A stretch of DNA of 64,000 nt from Diabrotica undecimpunctata (taxonomy: Eukaryota; Arthropoda; Insecta; Coleoptera; Chrysomelidae): NCBI RefSeq assembly GCF_040954645.1, contig NC_092806.1, positions 114,124,458-114,188,457 on the forward strand, written 5' to 3'. Below the pieces are notes generated by a model. That model ran no database searches, was not told the DNA's origin, and saw only the letters and a program-made list of their open reading frames with translations. Below are positions 1 through 10,130 of this stretch, piece after piece. The position numbers and the translations under genes were made by a program. Within the stretch, counting starts at the first letter, position 1. Each line of letters starts with the position of its first letter.

Positions 1-157
1 TCCCCACAAACTCAAATTGTGCCTTTCGGTGATGATAGGTGTGATGTATTGACTGCGATATGGGCATAGTATATACCCCCCCTAGTAAGGTAAGTGCCGG
101 AGAAAAAGTGGGGAGAGAGTTTCTAGCGCCAAATAAGTTCGGAATCGGGAACTAAAA

Positions 158-283
158 ATTTAGCGGCAAATTCAAAATGTAGGTTCTGAATTTAAGGCGG
201 GAAATTCAAAAAGGATATACTGAATTTTAGGCGGGAAATTCAAAAAATAAATTTCTGAATTTTAGGCGGGAAATTCAAAATGT
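158..283. repeat. Minisatellite, about 40-bp unit, three copies
   Basis: A unit containing TAGGCGGGAAATTCAAAA preceded by TCTGAATTT recurs three times, with a fourth weaker copy at the left edge (GCGGCAAATTCAAAATG). Units differ by small substitutions and length changes. No coding potential is apparent. The bases on both sides hold nothing I recognise. Confidence 0.75.
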
Positions 284-937
284 TCCGAATATTATATAGA
301 AAACAAATATAGTCATAAAATAATAAATAAAAACTTATTCTATGCCAAAATATATTCTCTGTCCAAAAATGTAGTATACACTTATGCAATTTTGTATACC
401 ATAAATGTATAACATATCAGATAGAGTGAGTATTTTGTGACTATATCTGTTTTCCATTACATTAAAACATCAACATAAAAAACAGATATTCTTAAAAATT
501 TATTTATTTCTGTAATTTATAAAATTTGAGGAATCACAGAGATATAATAAATTATAAAGATCGTCATCACTGCCATTGTGGTGGTCTTCACCTGTATCCA
601 CGAAACTAGGCTCCATTCTGAACTTAACCATCTATTCACTGCAACCTGCAAAATGATATATGGAATTACACACAAGCAGCAACCGAAATAAGTAAGCCCT
701 ACCTGCGGAGACTTGCATACCCATATGGACATTCAGGCATACAATTCATTGAGGTGAGAAAGATTGGTCCTAGTAAATTAGGGACCACTCCTTCGAGCCC
801 CAATGCTCCCCAGGCTTTCCTCACCCTCCCCCCCATACCACGCTGATGTGCTATGGGAGGCTAGTTTCATCTATATATTTACTGAATAGTGCAGAGCAGC
901 ATGAGGCTCTTTAGTCTTGCTATGCTATTTGTATGTT

Positions 938-939
<2 letters not shown>
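284..939. other. AT-rich stretch without recognised features
   Basis: Short open frames occur on both strands but none shows a domain or a plausible gene start. I see no RNA gene or terminal repeat pair. A cytosine-rich patch near 815-845 interrupts the AT-rich background. Confidence 0.4.

Positions 940-1010
<71 letters not shown>
940..1010. repeat. Compound (AT)n(GT)n microsatellite
   Basis: About 40 bases of alternating AT are followed directly by about 28 bases of alternating GT and then a short AT run. Confidence 0.95.
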
Positions 1011-1014
<4 letters not shown>

Positions 1015-1079
1015 TAGAGATTTATTATGTATCTAATGTATTTTACACACAAACATATATAAAAAATAAACTATGTTTA

Positions 1080-1400
1080 TGAGTAAAATATGTGCCCATG
1101 TATAATTAAAGTAAAATATGTACCTATGTACTACAATGGCGAGTGAAATATCTTATTCATTTACAATTAAAATGTTTTGAAAACCTTTGTAAACAAAGAG
1201 TAAGTAACATTCTTTCCAGAACTTACATCAAAGGAGAATTTTTAAATACACAGTGTTCACAAATTATATGCAATTTCTTTGAAGTTCATGAATTTGTAAC
1301 TAAGTATAATTAAAGTAAAATATGTAACTATGTATAATAAAAGGAAAATATGTGATTATGTATAATTAAAGTAAAATATGTAACTATGTACTACAATGGG
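1080..1400. repeat. Dispersed and tandem copies of a ~30-bp AT-rich motif
   Basis: The motif GTATAATTAAAGTAAAATAT followed by GTAACTATG recurs near 1100, 1305 and 1355, with variants near 1120 and 1335. Two of the clusters end in the same ACTACAATGG string (near 1130 and 1389). This looks like an old minisatellite or the edge of a repeat family; no coding signal is present. Confidence 0.6.
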
Positions 1401-1689
1401 GAGCGAGACAAGGACATAGCATTTCTCCCAAACTGTTCACCCTTGTTCTATAAGACAAGGTAGATACAGATGAAAGCAATTGTGAAAGACCTAGATTCAG
1501 GAGCGGATGGAAATTGTTTGATGATGAAGATATATGTAAAACAATAAAAAGAATTTTAAAGATTCCATATGAGTCCAGTAAATAGAAAACACAATTTTAT
1601 TTGTTTACAACAAAATGGAAATATGAAACTGTAAACAAGAATGAATAACATACAAATTGTACAGTTTTATACTGGAAATAATTTAATTA

Positions 1690-2290
1690 CACTTATGACC
1701 CGTACTTACAAAATTGTTTTCTCCTACTTTCATATTTTCTGTGAGCTACTAATTTCATAGGATCTATCATAGTGTAGTCTGGTTTATTTTTAAGTAAGTT
1801 AATAAACTTCTGGTCTCTGCCATTTACAATTGCATTTACACTTTTACACCACATATACAGAGAAAGTCTAACAATAAATTTACATATATTTATACCTGTA
1901 TTTGAATGGATTTTACAGTTGAATGGTGAAAAATTTAAACAATTCAATTTCAATGAAATCTGTATCCTCTTTCTTTACTCTAAATAACATATTATATTTA
2001 CATTGCTCACAGGAAACCTTCAATACTTTATTTGCTACATATCCTGCAACATAGGTTACAGTACACCTTCCCACCTGAGTTCTCATAACATTTGAAACTG
2101 AAAGAGGAAGTGAAACATTCACTTCAGGTGCCAAAGGTTTACAACCTGGTAATACCTCACCTGTTAAAAAAAACCTAATGCATCTAATGCTCCCTCACTA
2201 ACATCATTTTCACAATTGCTTTCAGGTGAATGAAAAGATATAAAATTATTTATAAGCAAACCTTTGAAAGTGGTTATAGCATCTGGCACA
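1690..2290 (-). pseudogene. P-element/THAP9-type transposase, C-terminal relic
   Basis: Minus-strand reading in two frames gives a stretch containing YVAGYVANKVLK followed by SCEQCKY. This matches the cysteine-containing C-terminal block of P-element and THAP9-like transposases (family recognition by eye). It continues in another frame as LSLYMWCKSVNAIVNGRD and ends near 1690. Upstream the frame shifts at a homopolymer near 2165-2172, beyond which residues such as ITTFKGLLINNF continue. A 66-base open segment at 2363-2428 is bracketed by AG and GT on the minus strand and could be an upstream exon. Together with the THAP segment at 2812-3019 this suggests a multi-exon transposase gene of P type, now inactive because of frameshifts. 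Confidence 0.6.
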
Positions 2291-2811
2291 CTTACTGAAT
2301 GAAAAATGTAAAGACATATTTTTATAATATATTACCAAAGAATATAGAATATTTGATATTACCATGTACGTCAATAAACCTTATAGTTTGAGTTTCTTCT
2401 TCTTCAATATCTGCTGCATTCTGAGAGCCTGAAATTTAAATACAATATTTTAACAGAACATAACCAATAAATAAATCTGTTGGACTAATAAATAAACAAG
2501 TACTAGATATTTTGATCTTTATCATCATCAGAAATGAACCCAAATAATATGTTGCCCAGAAGGCCCATCAAAATTTATAATAATTAACTACAATTAATAT
2601 TCATAATACTTATATTAAAAATCAAAGTCATATTTGCGGAATACAATTAAGTACAATTAGATTTATAAGTTTTGATGATTTTAAAATATATAAGTAAGAT
2701 TCATATGATAGGATTAACATTAATTTAAACAATAACAGTTTAAACATACAAAATATTATTTAATTTAAGTTTGCTAACAAACATTTGCTATGAGGTACAG
2801 TGCTTACCTAT

Positions 2812-3019
2812 TGCTGGTAAAAATCCACTTTATCTTCGTCTGTAAAAAGTCTAGAGCAAACACGAAATTTATTGTAAACAGTAAGAGGTGTATAATTGTT
2901 TAATACTCCTCTCTTAATTACTTTCAACCATTCCAACGTGTCCATTTCATTTTTCGGATTTGGAAAACGAAATCTACTGCTTGTGTGGTCCTTACAACCA
3001 GGAACACAACATGGTTGGC
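2812..3019 (-). pseudogene. Degenerate THAP DNA-binding domain (N-terminal exon of P-type transposase)
   Basis: Minus-strand translation gives CCVPGCK, then SRFRFPNP, then LEWLKVIKRG, then FRVCSRLFTDED. This is the THAP order: a first Cys-x-Cys/PGC motif, the RFP block, a tryptophan, and a closing CSRxF. The usual closing residue is histidine (CSRHF), which coordinates zinc; here it is leucine, so the zinc site is probably lost. The frame runs into TAG immediately before GTAAGC, a good splice donor. No ATG precedes the first cysteine in this frame, though an ATG in another frame overlaps it. The orientation and distance fit one gene with the C-terminal relic at 1690-2290. Confidence 0.65.
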
Positions 3020-3358
3020 TTTTTCTTTTCTTTTATTTTGTTCCATTTTAACGATCAACAATCATCAGCAATCAATAAGATGATTACAACAAAGACAAAA
3101 CAAAACAAAATTCAACTTGCAATATTTCAATGGCGTACAATACAAATAATACAATACCAACACCAACAGACCAACACAACACCAACCTTCATTCTTCAAC
3201 TTCAAACTTCAATTCTTCCTTCTTCCACGCACGGCACATGCGTCTCATACCCCCACCTAGAGTGACTGTAGCGCCGCCGCCATTACGTACGACTGGAATC
3301 GTCCAAACAAACTTCCCCGCTGCCCTATCTCTCTTGCACTACTATTTCTTTTTATGTA
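3020..3358. other. Spacer between THAP relic and retrotransposon
   Basis: Open frames of 80-100 codons occur on the plus strand but are low-complexity (AACACAAC-rich) and show no domain. A GC-richer patch at 3230-3330, containing GCGCCGCCGCCATTACG, resembles a promoter or 5' untranslated region. It could belong to the divergent THAP gene or be the 3' flank of the truncated retrotransposon. I cannot decide between these. Confidence 0.35.
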
Positions 3359-4957
3359 CTATGGATATGGGTGCCTGAAAAGGATCATCTGTGTTTTGTT
3401 TGGGTTAGGTGTCACTCTCCATCTCTGACACCATTGTTCAACACGGAGCAGATGATTTTGAGCTGACCTAAGTGTAGAGTCGACGTGTGGTGTTGTTGTA
3501 AGGAGTGCTGTATCGTCTGCGTATAGTAGAGTAGTTGTATTGGTATATCTAGGGTTAGGGAAGTCGCTGTTGTAAATTGTGTAGAGTATTGGTGCCAACA
3601 CGGAACCCTGAGGAACTCCCGCTGTGGGAGTGAAGGATGTAGAGAATCGATCACGCTCCTTGACTGTGATTTGCCGTTGAGAGACATATGAGTGGATGAG
3701 TCTGACGAATGGAGTTGGTAGCCCGATGCTCTCTAGTTTCTTGACCAGTCCCACATGCCAGACTTGGTCAAAGGCTTTTTGAACATCGAGGAAGATACCT
3801 AGTGACACTTTGCCGTCGTTCAGACTTTGTGTTAGGTGTGTGACGATTTCTGTCAATGCCGTTTTGGTTGAGTACCCTTCTCTAAAGCCGAATTGGTAAG
3901 ATGGGATGATATTGTGTTCTGTGGTGAAGTCTACGAGTCTTTCTTTAAGGATTCTCTCGAAGACTTTCGCCAGGACGTTAAGGAGAGATATCGGCCTATA
4001 AGAGTGTGGATCGGTACGTGGCTTGCCTTTTTTCAGAAGCATAGTTGTATTGGCTACTTTCCAAGGTTTTGGGAAGTAGCAGAGTTTAAGAGTGGCATTG
4101 ACTATGTTCATCAGGTACAGAGTGACGCTCAGCGGGAGGTGTTGCACACAGTTCCTGGCAATCTTGTCAGGCCCCGGTGCATTTGATTTGCCAATTTGGC
4201 AGAAATGTTTGAAGGTTTGGTGATCCACAGGCGCCATGATTGGATGTTCATGGGGTGCCTGAGGGTCGAAAGGGGTTCTGAGCAGTCGCGTTATGTCTTT
4301 CACTGCGTCGGCACAGAAGGCATGATCAGATCTCGGATCGTCTGGGGAGATTAAGGTATTTTGTAAGTGAGTTTTGAAAGCTTCTGCTTTCTGTTGGTTT
4401 GAGTTGATAATATGATTGTTCACCACAAGGTGAGAAGGATTATTGGTTTTTTGTTTGGTTAGGCATTTGAATTTATGCCAGAATCTACCGCTGTCACGGT
4501 AATCAAGACTGGAGGTCGCTGCAATCCATTGTCTGGACTGCAGATTGTTGACCTGCAGTTTGATCGCCGCAGACAGCCGGTTATACTCTGTTTTGACAAG
4601 GGAATTGCGGGTACGTTGGAACTGACGGAGGAGACGTCTCTTTTGCTTAATTTTATCGACGATAAACTGAGGTAGAGGAGGTTTATTAGGGTTGTTACCC
4701 CTATTTGGGACTGACAAATCAGCTGCTTGGTTTATCAGGTTAGAAATTACCGTGATACCTCGGTCGATATCATCTGGGTACGTTAAGTTGACTAACTCTG
4801 GAGTGTTATTTGATAGGTATGTTTGGAAGAGTTCCCAGTTGGCGTGTTTGTAGTCTCTTATTACTTTAGGAGGGTCTGGAGGTGGAGGGTTCAGTATCTG
4901 TTCCTTAACCAGCAGAGGTAGGTGACGTAATCGAGTCTCCCAGGAAGCATTCGTCAC
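3359..4957 (-). pseudogene. Reverse transcriptase part of Jockey-like ORF2 (copy A)
   Basis: The open frame is 532 codons from a non-ATG codon. Residues 1-20 are the end of the endonuclease (RHLPLLV, normally SDHLPL). A linker follows, then the RT core from about residue 255 (SNAPGPDKI) onward: WKVANTTMLLKKGK, SYRPISLL near 319, motif A FLDVQKAFDQVW at 389-400, GVPQGSVLAPILY at 447-459, and the catalytic YADD at 479-482. The frame ends at NPNKTQMILF near 527, without the usual C-terminal 200 or so residues. It is joined to the endonuclease by a one-base frameshift between about 4925 and 4955. Catalytic aspartates are intact, but the protein is truncated and split, so it is not expected to work. 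Confidence 0.85.
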
Positions 4958-5540
4958 TCAATCGATCAATTAAGTCGTACGTGCATACGATATGATCGAT
5001 GATTGACAAGCCCTGGGGACCCATAAACGTCGGCACACGGTTACGTATATGGTGTAGAGGGCGGTTAAGGAGCAAATCCGAGAGATCTTTGCCTGCACGG
5101 TTCGACACCGTGTCGCCATATCTGATGTGTCTGGCGTTAAAGTCTCCTAGAATGATAGCCTTGTTCAGGCTGGAGACGTAATCAAACAATGTCTCGGATA
5201 GCGGTTGAAGAGGATGCTTGTAATAAGAGACTAGGGTGATGGTCTCGTTGTTGTCGAGGTGGGTGTCAACTGCCAGGAAGTCTTCATCATTGAGGATGAT
5301 GTGAGGAGGAATGGTATGTGGGGAAAAAGGGATGCCATACTTGATCAGGAAGCCAATGTCGTGTGAAATTTGGCTTTTGGGTCGGTGTAAAGTGCAATAG
5401 CCTGGGAAGATGGGATCTTGTTTGGCGAGGGTGTCGGAGAGGGCAAGGATTTGGATATTGTATTGTTGAAGGATATGCTTGATGAAGGGGCGTTTTCTCG
5501 CAACACCCTGGCAGTTCACAGCACCTATTGTACTGTCCAT
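4905..5540 (-). pseudogene. Endonuclease domain of Jockey-like ORF2 (copy A)
   Basis: The frame starts at an ATG 33 bases after ORF1 ends and runs 211 codons. It matches the exonuclease-endonuclease-phosphatase fold: VNCQGV near residue 8, LSDTLAK near 33, IILGDFNARH near 129-138, and LSIIDHIV near 178. In active members the second motif usually carries a glutamate (LSET or LQET); here it is aspartate. The final SDHLP motif is reached only in another frame and reads RHLPL there, so the catalytic aspartate is also absent. This endonuclease would normally nick the target DNA for target-primed reverse transcription. Confidence 0.8.
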
Positions 5541-5573
5541 TAGAGGGGCAGGAAGGTGATGGAAGCTTTGTTG

Positions 5574-7124
5574 CTATGAGCGACAAGAGTACTCTTTATG
5601 CCCAAACATCAAAGTAGTGAAGTGGTTGGTGATGTCAAGGATTAGTTGACGTCGGTCAGGGAGAAGGTTAATTAGGATAAGTGAGGTGAACTCCATAACT
5701 GTCTTCATATCAGAAGTCAGCTCGTATGGAGGGTCTCGCTTTTCAGTAGAGATTGGCTGGGTTTCTTGTGGTGTCTTAGGAGCTTCCCTTCTGTGGGGAC
5801 ATTTGACCGAGTAGGCCGCATGGTCTCCTCCACAGTTGGGACATTTATGAGTTTGTGGGGTGGGGCAGGCCGTGGATTTGTGGTCCTGGCCACAGGTTGG
5901 GCAGCGGTACTGCTTTTGCGGGCACTCCATGATGGTATGCCCGTTCTGGCTGCACCTGCCGCAGTATTTTGGGATGGGAGGCACGGGATTTGAATTGAGT
6001 GGAAGTTCCACATGGAGTCGGAGGCCGTCCATGAAGATTCCTCTGGTCAGCATCTCCGTGTATTTCAATTCACTCGATGTGACCAGCTTCACAAACGTGG
6101 TGGGGAGATTGGATTTGGATATAATCCGCCATAGTCGAACTACGGGGATATCCATTTCCGTAAAGGCTTTGGTTAGATCGTCGTCTGAGTAGTCTCTTTC
6201 GACCCCCTTGACGACGACCATGTAGGTGGGTTTGGATGAGCGGGTGGGATTGCGTGGTGTTGGGATGTGCTTGGGTGTGACGAGGACTTTGGGATCGCCC
6301 AGCGCATCACGGAGTTTTCGTTGCAACTCGACGTGGTTAACGGGGTGGATGGTTGTTAGGTGGGCGATTTGGGTGTGTAGAACTTTAACCGTCGAGATTT
6401 GATTGAGTAAAATCTCTCTGGTGTTGATGATTCGAAAGAAATCTCTCTGGTTAGATTTCTCTCGAGGGATGTTGGATATGGTGTAATTGAATGATTTTGG
6501 CTGTGTGGAGGTGATGACCTGGGATGCAGGGATGGTAGGTTTGGGAGTGGTAGTGGCGTTAGCGTATGATAAGTGTGTGTTTTGTGTGGATGGTGGGTTG
6601 ATGGGTGTGTGTATTAATTGTGAATTGTGTATATTTGTTGGTTGTGGATTGACTGTGTTTATTATTTGTGGAGTTTGGGTGATTGTCGGTTGAGCGGTAT
6701 GGGTGGATATTGGTTAAGTGACATTAGTATGTGTGGTGAAATTGTGTTGTGGTTGAGTGGTGATAGGAGAAGTGGATGGGTTTAGGATAGCGGATGACCG
6801 GGTCAGCTGAAGTTGAGCGATCAGCCGGTCGATTTGCTCTATGGGCAGAGTGGATAATATGTCCGACATAAAAGTGTCAGACAAATTGTTGGTGATCGAG
6901 GATTGTGTAGTATCAGGGATATGTATTGTAGGTGGAAAAGAGGTAGACATAGGTGGGGTGGTAAGGTTGGTTGGTGGGATTACAGGCTGTGAGACAGTTG
7001 TTCTGTGTAGAGGTAGCGGCGGAAAGTCATAGTTGTCAGGAGTGTTATTAGTGTATTGACCAGGGTCGGGCGGTTCGGCAGGGATGACTTTATTAGACCT
7101 GTTTGAACGTGTCGACCTCGGCAT
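5574..7124 (-). pseudogene. ORF1 (CCHC nucleic-acid-binding protein) of Jockey-like element, one internal stop (copy A)
   Basis: A single frame of 516 codons runs from ATG at 7124 to the stop at 5574, interrupted only by TAA at 6714-6716 (codon 137). The region before the stop is Pro/Thr/Ser-rich and disordered-looking. After it come a region like PRE_C2HC (TYMVVVKGVERDYSDDDL near residue 300) and three zinc knuckles: CGRCSQNGHTIMEC at 388-401, CPTCGQDHKSTAC at 408-420 and CPNCGGDHAAYSVKC at 428-442. In the family this protein binds the element RNA and acts as chaperone. TAA could come from CAA by one change. Copy B has the same stop, so it predates the 14-kb duplication. Confidence 0.85.
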
Positions 7125-7140
7125 TTTAGCAGTGGACGGC

Positions 7141-7744
7141 TAGGTATTATACCCAGATGACTCCTTGTTTTCTTGTACCTGGTGCAATGTACAAGATGGC
7201 AGGAATGCCGGACTATACTTATCTAAAATTATAGGCTAGCGGTCCCTCGTAGATACGTATTTTTTATATGATATTGGAAAAGTGCAGATTTCTGCCGGCG
7301 CGGCACGTTCACAAACTCCGACGGAAGCTGATAGCCCCAGCAACGGCCTACGTGGGTGGCTTCTTACGGACCACCCACTATACCTACACTGTGACCAGCA
7401 GAATCTCCGTGAGAGAGTGAAAAACGCCAAAAACCAACAGAAAACACAGCACTTACCTTCTTTGTCTCCAAATGCGGCCACGTGGTGACCAAGTGGTTGG
7501 TTTCACCAGGTTATATTCTCTTCGATACCGTTATCCAACGGTTTTTCTGCTTCTTGGCGGCTTCCAAGCGGCCAGAGCTATGGCTTTGTCTAAGACAGGC
7601 GTCTGACCCTTTGCTATCGGAAACCTAAAAGGTTTATATATTCATATTTATATTTTCCACTCGCCTCCCCTCCACTGGTTTCGCCGTGAGGGGGCGTGTC
7701 GTCGTTCGTAGCTTTTCTTTTTTTGTGTTTTGCGGGAAGGGTGT
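7141..7744. other. Non-coding block between retrotransposon ORF1 and Penelope-like relic
   Basis: It probably holds the 5' leader of the Jockey-like element and the 3' tail of the Penelope-like element. It is GC-richer than its surroundings. Short frames on both strands have no recognisable domain. I looked for a hammerhead core (CTGATGA...GAAA), which often accompanies Penelope elements, and did not find a convincing one. Confidence 0.4.
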
Positions 7745-8558
7745 TTGTGGATTATAATATTGGTATTTTGTCAATTAGTCCTTCGTCTATCCGATTAAAA
7801 TAATTTGGATACTTATATATTTCCACCGCTTCCTGATATAACCGTGGGTAGTACTGTTATGTTTTATCCAGCATCTGCGTTTCTTGCCTAAACTACAATG
7901 GCTTTTATGTTCGTTGATCCTTGTGTTTGTGTGTCTTTTCCTGGTTCCCACATATACCATTCCACATGTGCATTGTATTCGGTATACTCCGGCCGTTGGT
8001 AATGGGTCGCGTTTGTCCTTCACCGATCTTAAATAGTCCTTGATTTTCTTTGTAGGCTTGAAAATGTTCTTTATATTGGCTTTTTAAGTATTCCCACAAT
8101 TCTGTTGTTATCCCCGATATATAGGGCAAAAACGCTTTGCCTATACATGCTGTTTCTTCGTCCTTTCTTCTAAAATCGTTGTTAATCGCTTTATGTATTT
8201 CTCTTCTGGTATAACCATTAGAGGTAAGCGCTTTGTCAATATGAAGAAGTTCACTTTGCAGATGCTGTGGTTCACATATTCTCTTTACCCTCTCCTCCAG
8301 AGTTTTGATGATACTTTGTTTTTGGCCTGGATGATGATTTGAGTTCCTGTTTAGGTATCGTCCGTGTGTGTAGGTTTTCGAAACACTTTATGTCCTAAGT
8401 AACCTTCCTTTCGATTTACTAATACTTTACTCTGGGAACGCTTGTTCTCTGTTTCCATCGTAAATTGAATATTTGGATGTAGTGTGTTTATATAAGACAG
8501 GAAATCGTTAAGTTTTTCTACTCCGTGACACCAAATCACAAAAGGGTCATCGACGTAT
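7745..8558 (-). pseudogene. Penelope-like element: end of RT plus GIY-YIG endonuclease (copy A)
   Basis: Minus-strand reading begins at the RT active-site motif QYVDDPFVIW (8530-8558), continues HGVEKLNDFLSYIN and IQFTMETE, then after gaps LPYISGITTELWEYL near 8110. It ends in a GIY-YIG domain: GVYRIQCTCGMVYVG, RKRHTNTRINEHK (7830-7985). This order (RT, linker, GIY-YIG) is diagnostic of Penelope-like elements. At least two frameshifts break it. Everything upstream of YVDD is missing: the LTR at 8559 begins exactly there, so the LTR element either inserted into it or joined it by rearrangement. Confidence 0.8.
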
Positions 8559-8851
8559 TGTAATAAATAATGCTTCACTTTTGGTCTCGTGTGGTATATT
8601 TATTTAAAACACTAGATACTCATGATTTGGTTTATTGGTTATCAAGTACAATACTAGATGGTACTCAGTTGACGTTGACAATACTAACTTAGACCGTTCT
8701 CTCGATTCTTCATTCTTAACAATAATGATAATACCCATAATCCCGTGATTTCCAGCTATTTAACACACGTGAGTTTGTTATCATAATACGTTTGTTATTT
8801 GTTAATTGATACACGTTATTTAATAATCTTTCGACTACATTGCAAATTTCA
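8559..8851 (-). repeat. 3' LTR (copy A)
   Basis: It is 293 bp and aligns end to end with 13674-13963, differing by a 3-base gap (AACTTAGACC against AACGACC) and a few substitutions. Ends are TG and CA. Its outer edge abuts the YVDD codons of the Penelope-like relic. Confidence 0.85.
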
Positions 8852-9821
8852 CTAGGTCAGAGTGTGTCCTCGTTACAACGATATTTTCAATGTCGTAAAC
8901 AAATAATATATTTTCGCAAATGTGTGTCACGGTATTAAAAAGATTACTTGAATCTGGTGCTTAATTAAATCCCGTTATAGTATCTAAACCATACCCTTGG
9001 CTTAAATCCCGTTACATCCCTATCCCTCAGAAGAAAAATTTTCTGAGTGCTGTTCGTTTTCAATCAATTACATGAACTGTTTTTACTCTTCCCTTCCGAA
9101 AGAAGAAAATTTTTCGTGTCATCATCAACTGATTACTGTACATATACACATTTTTGGTACATATTTCCTTATATCTAATTTTTTTTTTATTTTTTAAATT
9201 TAGTAACCTCACCTAACCTAACATCAGCATATTATAAAGTTACCCTGATTGTTCCCTTGTAATATGCTATTTATTATCCTTTATTATGCCTTATATTAGC
9301 TTAATATTTTACCTACGTTATTTTACCTTACGTTAAATTATTTAGATTATATTACATATTACCCCCTATTATGTTATTATGTGGTTAATTACATATTATA
9401 TCTTACCCCCTATTATGTGCACATAATATTTACAATAACCTTCACATATTTTAAATAATAAATAAAAATTTATAATAATAAAATCTTATATTAATTCTTG
9501 TATTAATTCTTGCATTAATTCTTGATACCAAGTAATAGTTCTATTTTCACTTTTCATATACACTATTAATAACTTTGACATCTCACAATAAGGGTTTGTC
9601 GTTTTATTCATTTATTCATTTATCCCTATTTCTTTTGTTTAACTACTGCTACTATACAGTCTAACATTTTTCTTTTTGTTATACACATTTTAAATATATA
9701 TGTTGTACGAACTTAAAAACATTATATTCATTTAAATATATTTTTATATATTATTTGCATTCAAAAGTACTTGTATATATTACGAGTATATACATTGACT
9801 CTAATTGTAGCAAAGTGTTGT
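8852..9821 (-). other. Decayed 3' interior of the LTR element (copy A)
   Basis: Very AT-rich, with runs such as CCTTATATTAGCTTAATATT and repeated ATTACCCCCTATTATG (9360-9415). No env-like or other frame is recognisable on either strand. If the ancestor had an env gene, it is not detectable here. Confidence 0.4.
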
Positions 9822-10130
9822 TTCCTTAATTATTCTAGCTATAAACTCTGTGCCTTGGTCTGCTATTATTTTTCTGGGTACTCCATACCTCAAGATAAAT
9901 TTTTCTACCAATGATTTGGCTACTGTTTTGGCTTATTTTATTTTCTATTACATATTCTTCTACGTAGTTGCTTAATTCGCATTGTACGTCAATATATCTG
10001 TTTCCATTTTCATCCATGTACATTTTCATGGATTCCTTGTTTATGATTTAGTGCTTATGCCTTTTTAGTCGTCGCATCTCTTCACATTTCACGTGTTTCT
10101 CAACATTTCTTCGTAATTCGTTCCAGAAAT
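9822..10130 (-). pseudogene. Integrase fragment of the LTR element (copy A)
   Basis: Minus-strand reading shows the end of a zinc-binding region (ELRRNVEKHVKCEEMRRLKR near 10050-10115). Next comes DENGNRYIDVQCELSNYVEE (from 10017) and, one frame over, ILRYGVPRKIIADQGTEF (9840-9895). The last block contains the second catalytic aspartate of the retroviral-type DDE core. The pieces match Gypsy-type integrases in order but are shortened and split by at least one frameshift and an in-frame stop, so no functional integrase can come from this copy. Confidence 0.75.

Larger units (their letters stand above)
3359..7140 (-). mobile_element. Jockey-like non-LTR retrotransposon, 3'-truncated (copy A)
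   Basis: Minus-strand order is ORF1 (CCHC protein), a short spacer, then ORF2 with apurinic-type endonuclease followed by reverse transcriptase. There is no RNase H and no poly(A) tail. The RT frame stops at 3359, before the thumb and C-terminal region usual for Jockey-type ORF2, so the 3' end has been lost. The 5' boundary is not clear; about 600 further bases up to 7744 may contain its leader. The domain order and the RT motifs support Jockey superfamily, clade not resolved. Confidence 0.85.

Noticed and set aside
3893..4186. Plus-strand open frame of 97 codons across the RT gene
   Set aside because: It is a shadow of the minus-strand RT coding sequence and has no domain of its own; the equivalent in copy B is broken by a single change.
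5766..6192. Plus-strand frames over the zinc-knuckle region, rich in Trp, Gly and Val
   Set aside because: Antisense shadows of ORF1; composition follows from the cysteine-rich minus-strand codons.
7500..7760. Possible hammerhead ribozyme near the Penelope-like relic
   Set aside because: A CTGA and a GAAA occur near 7605-7625, but the invariant CTGANGA core and the required stem pairing are not met.
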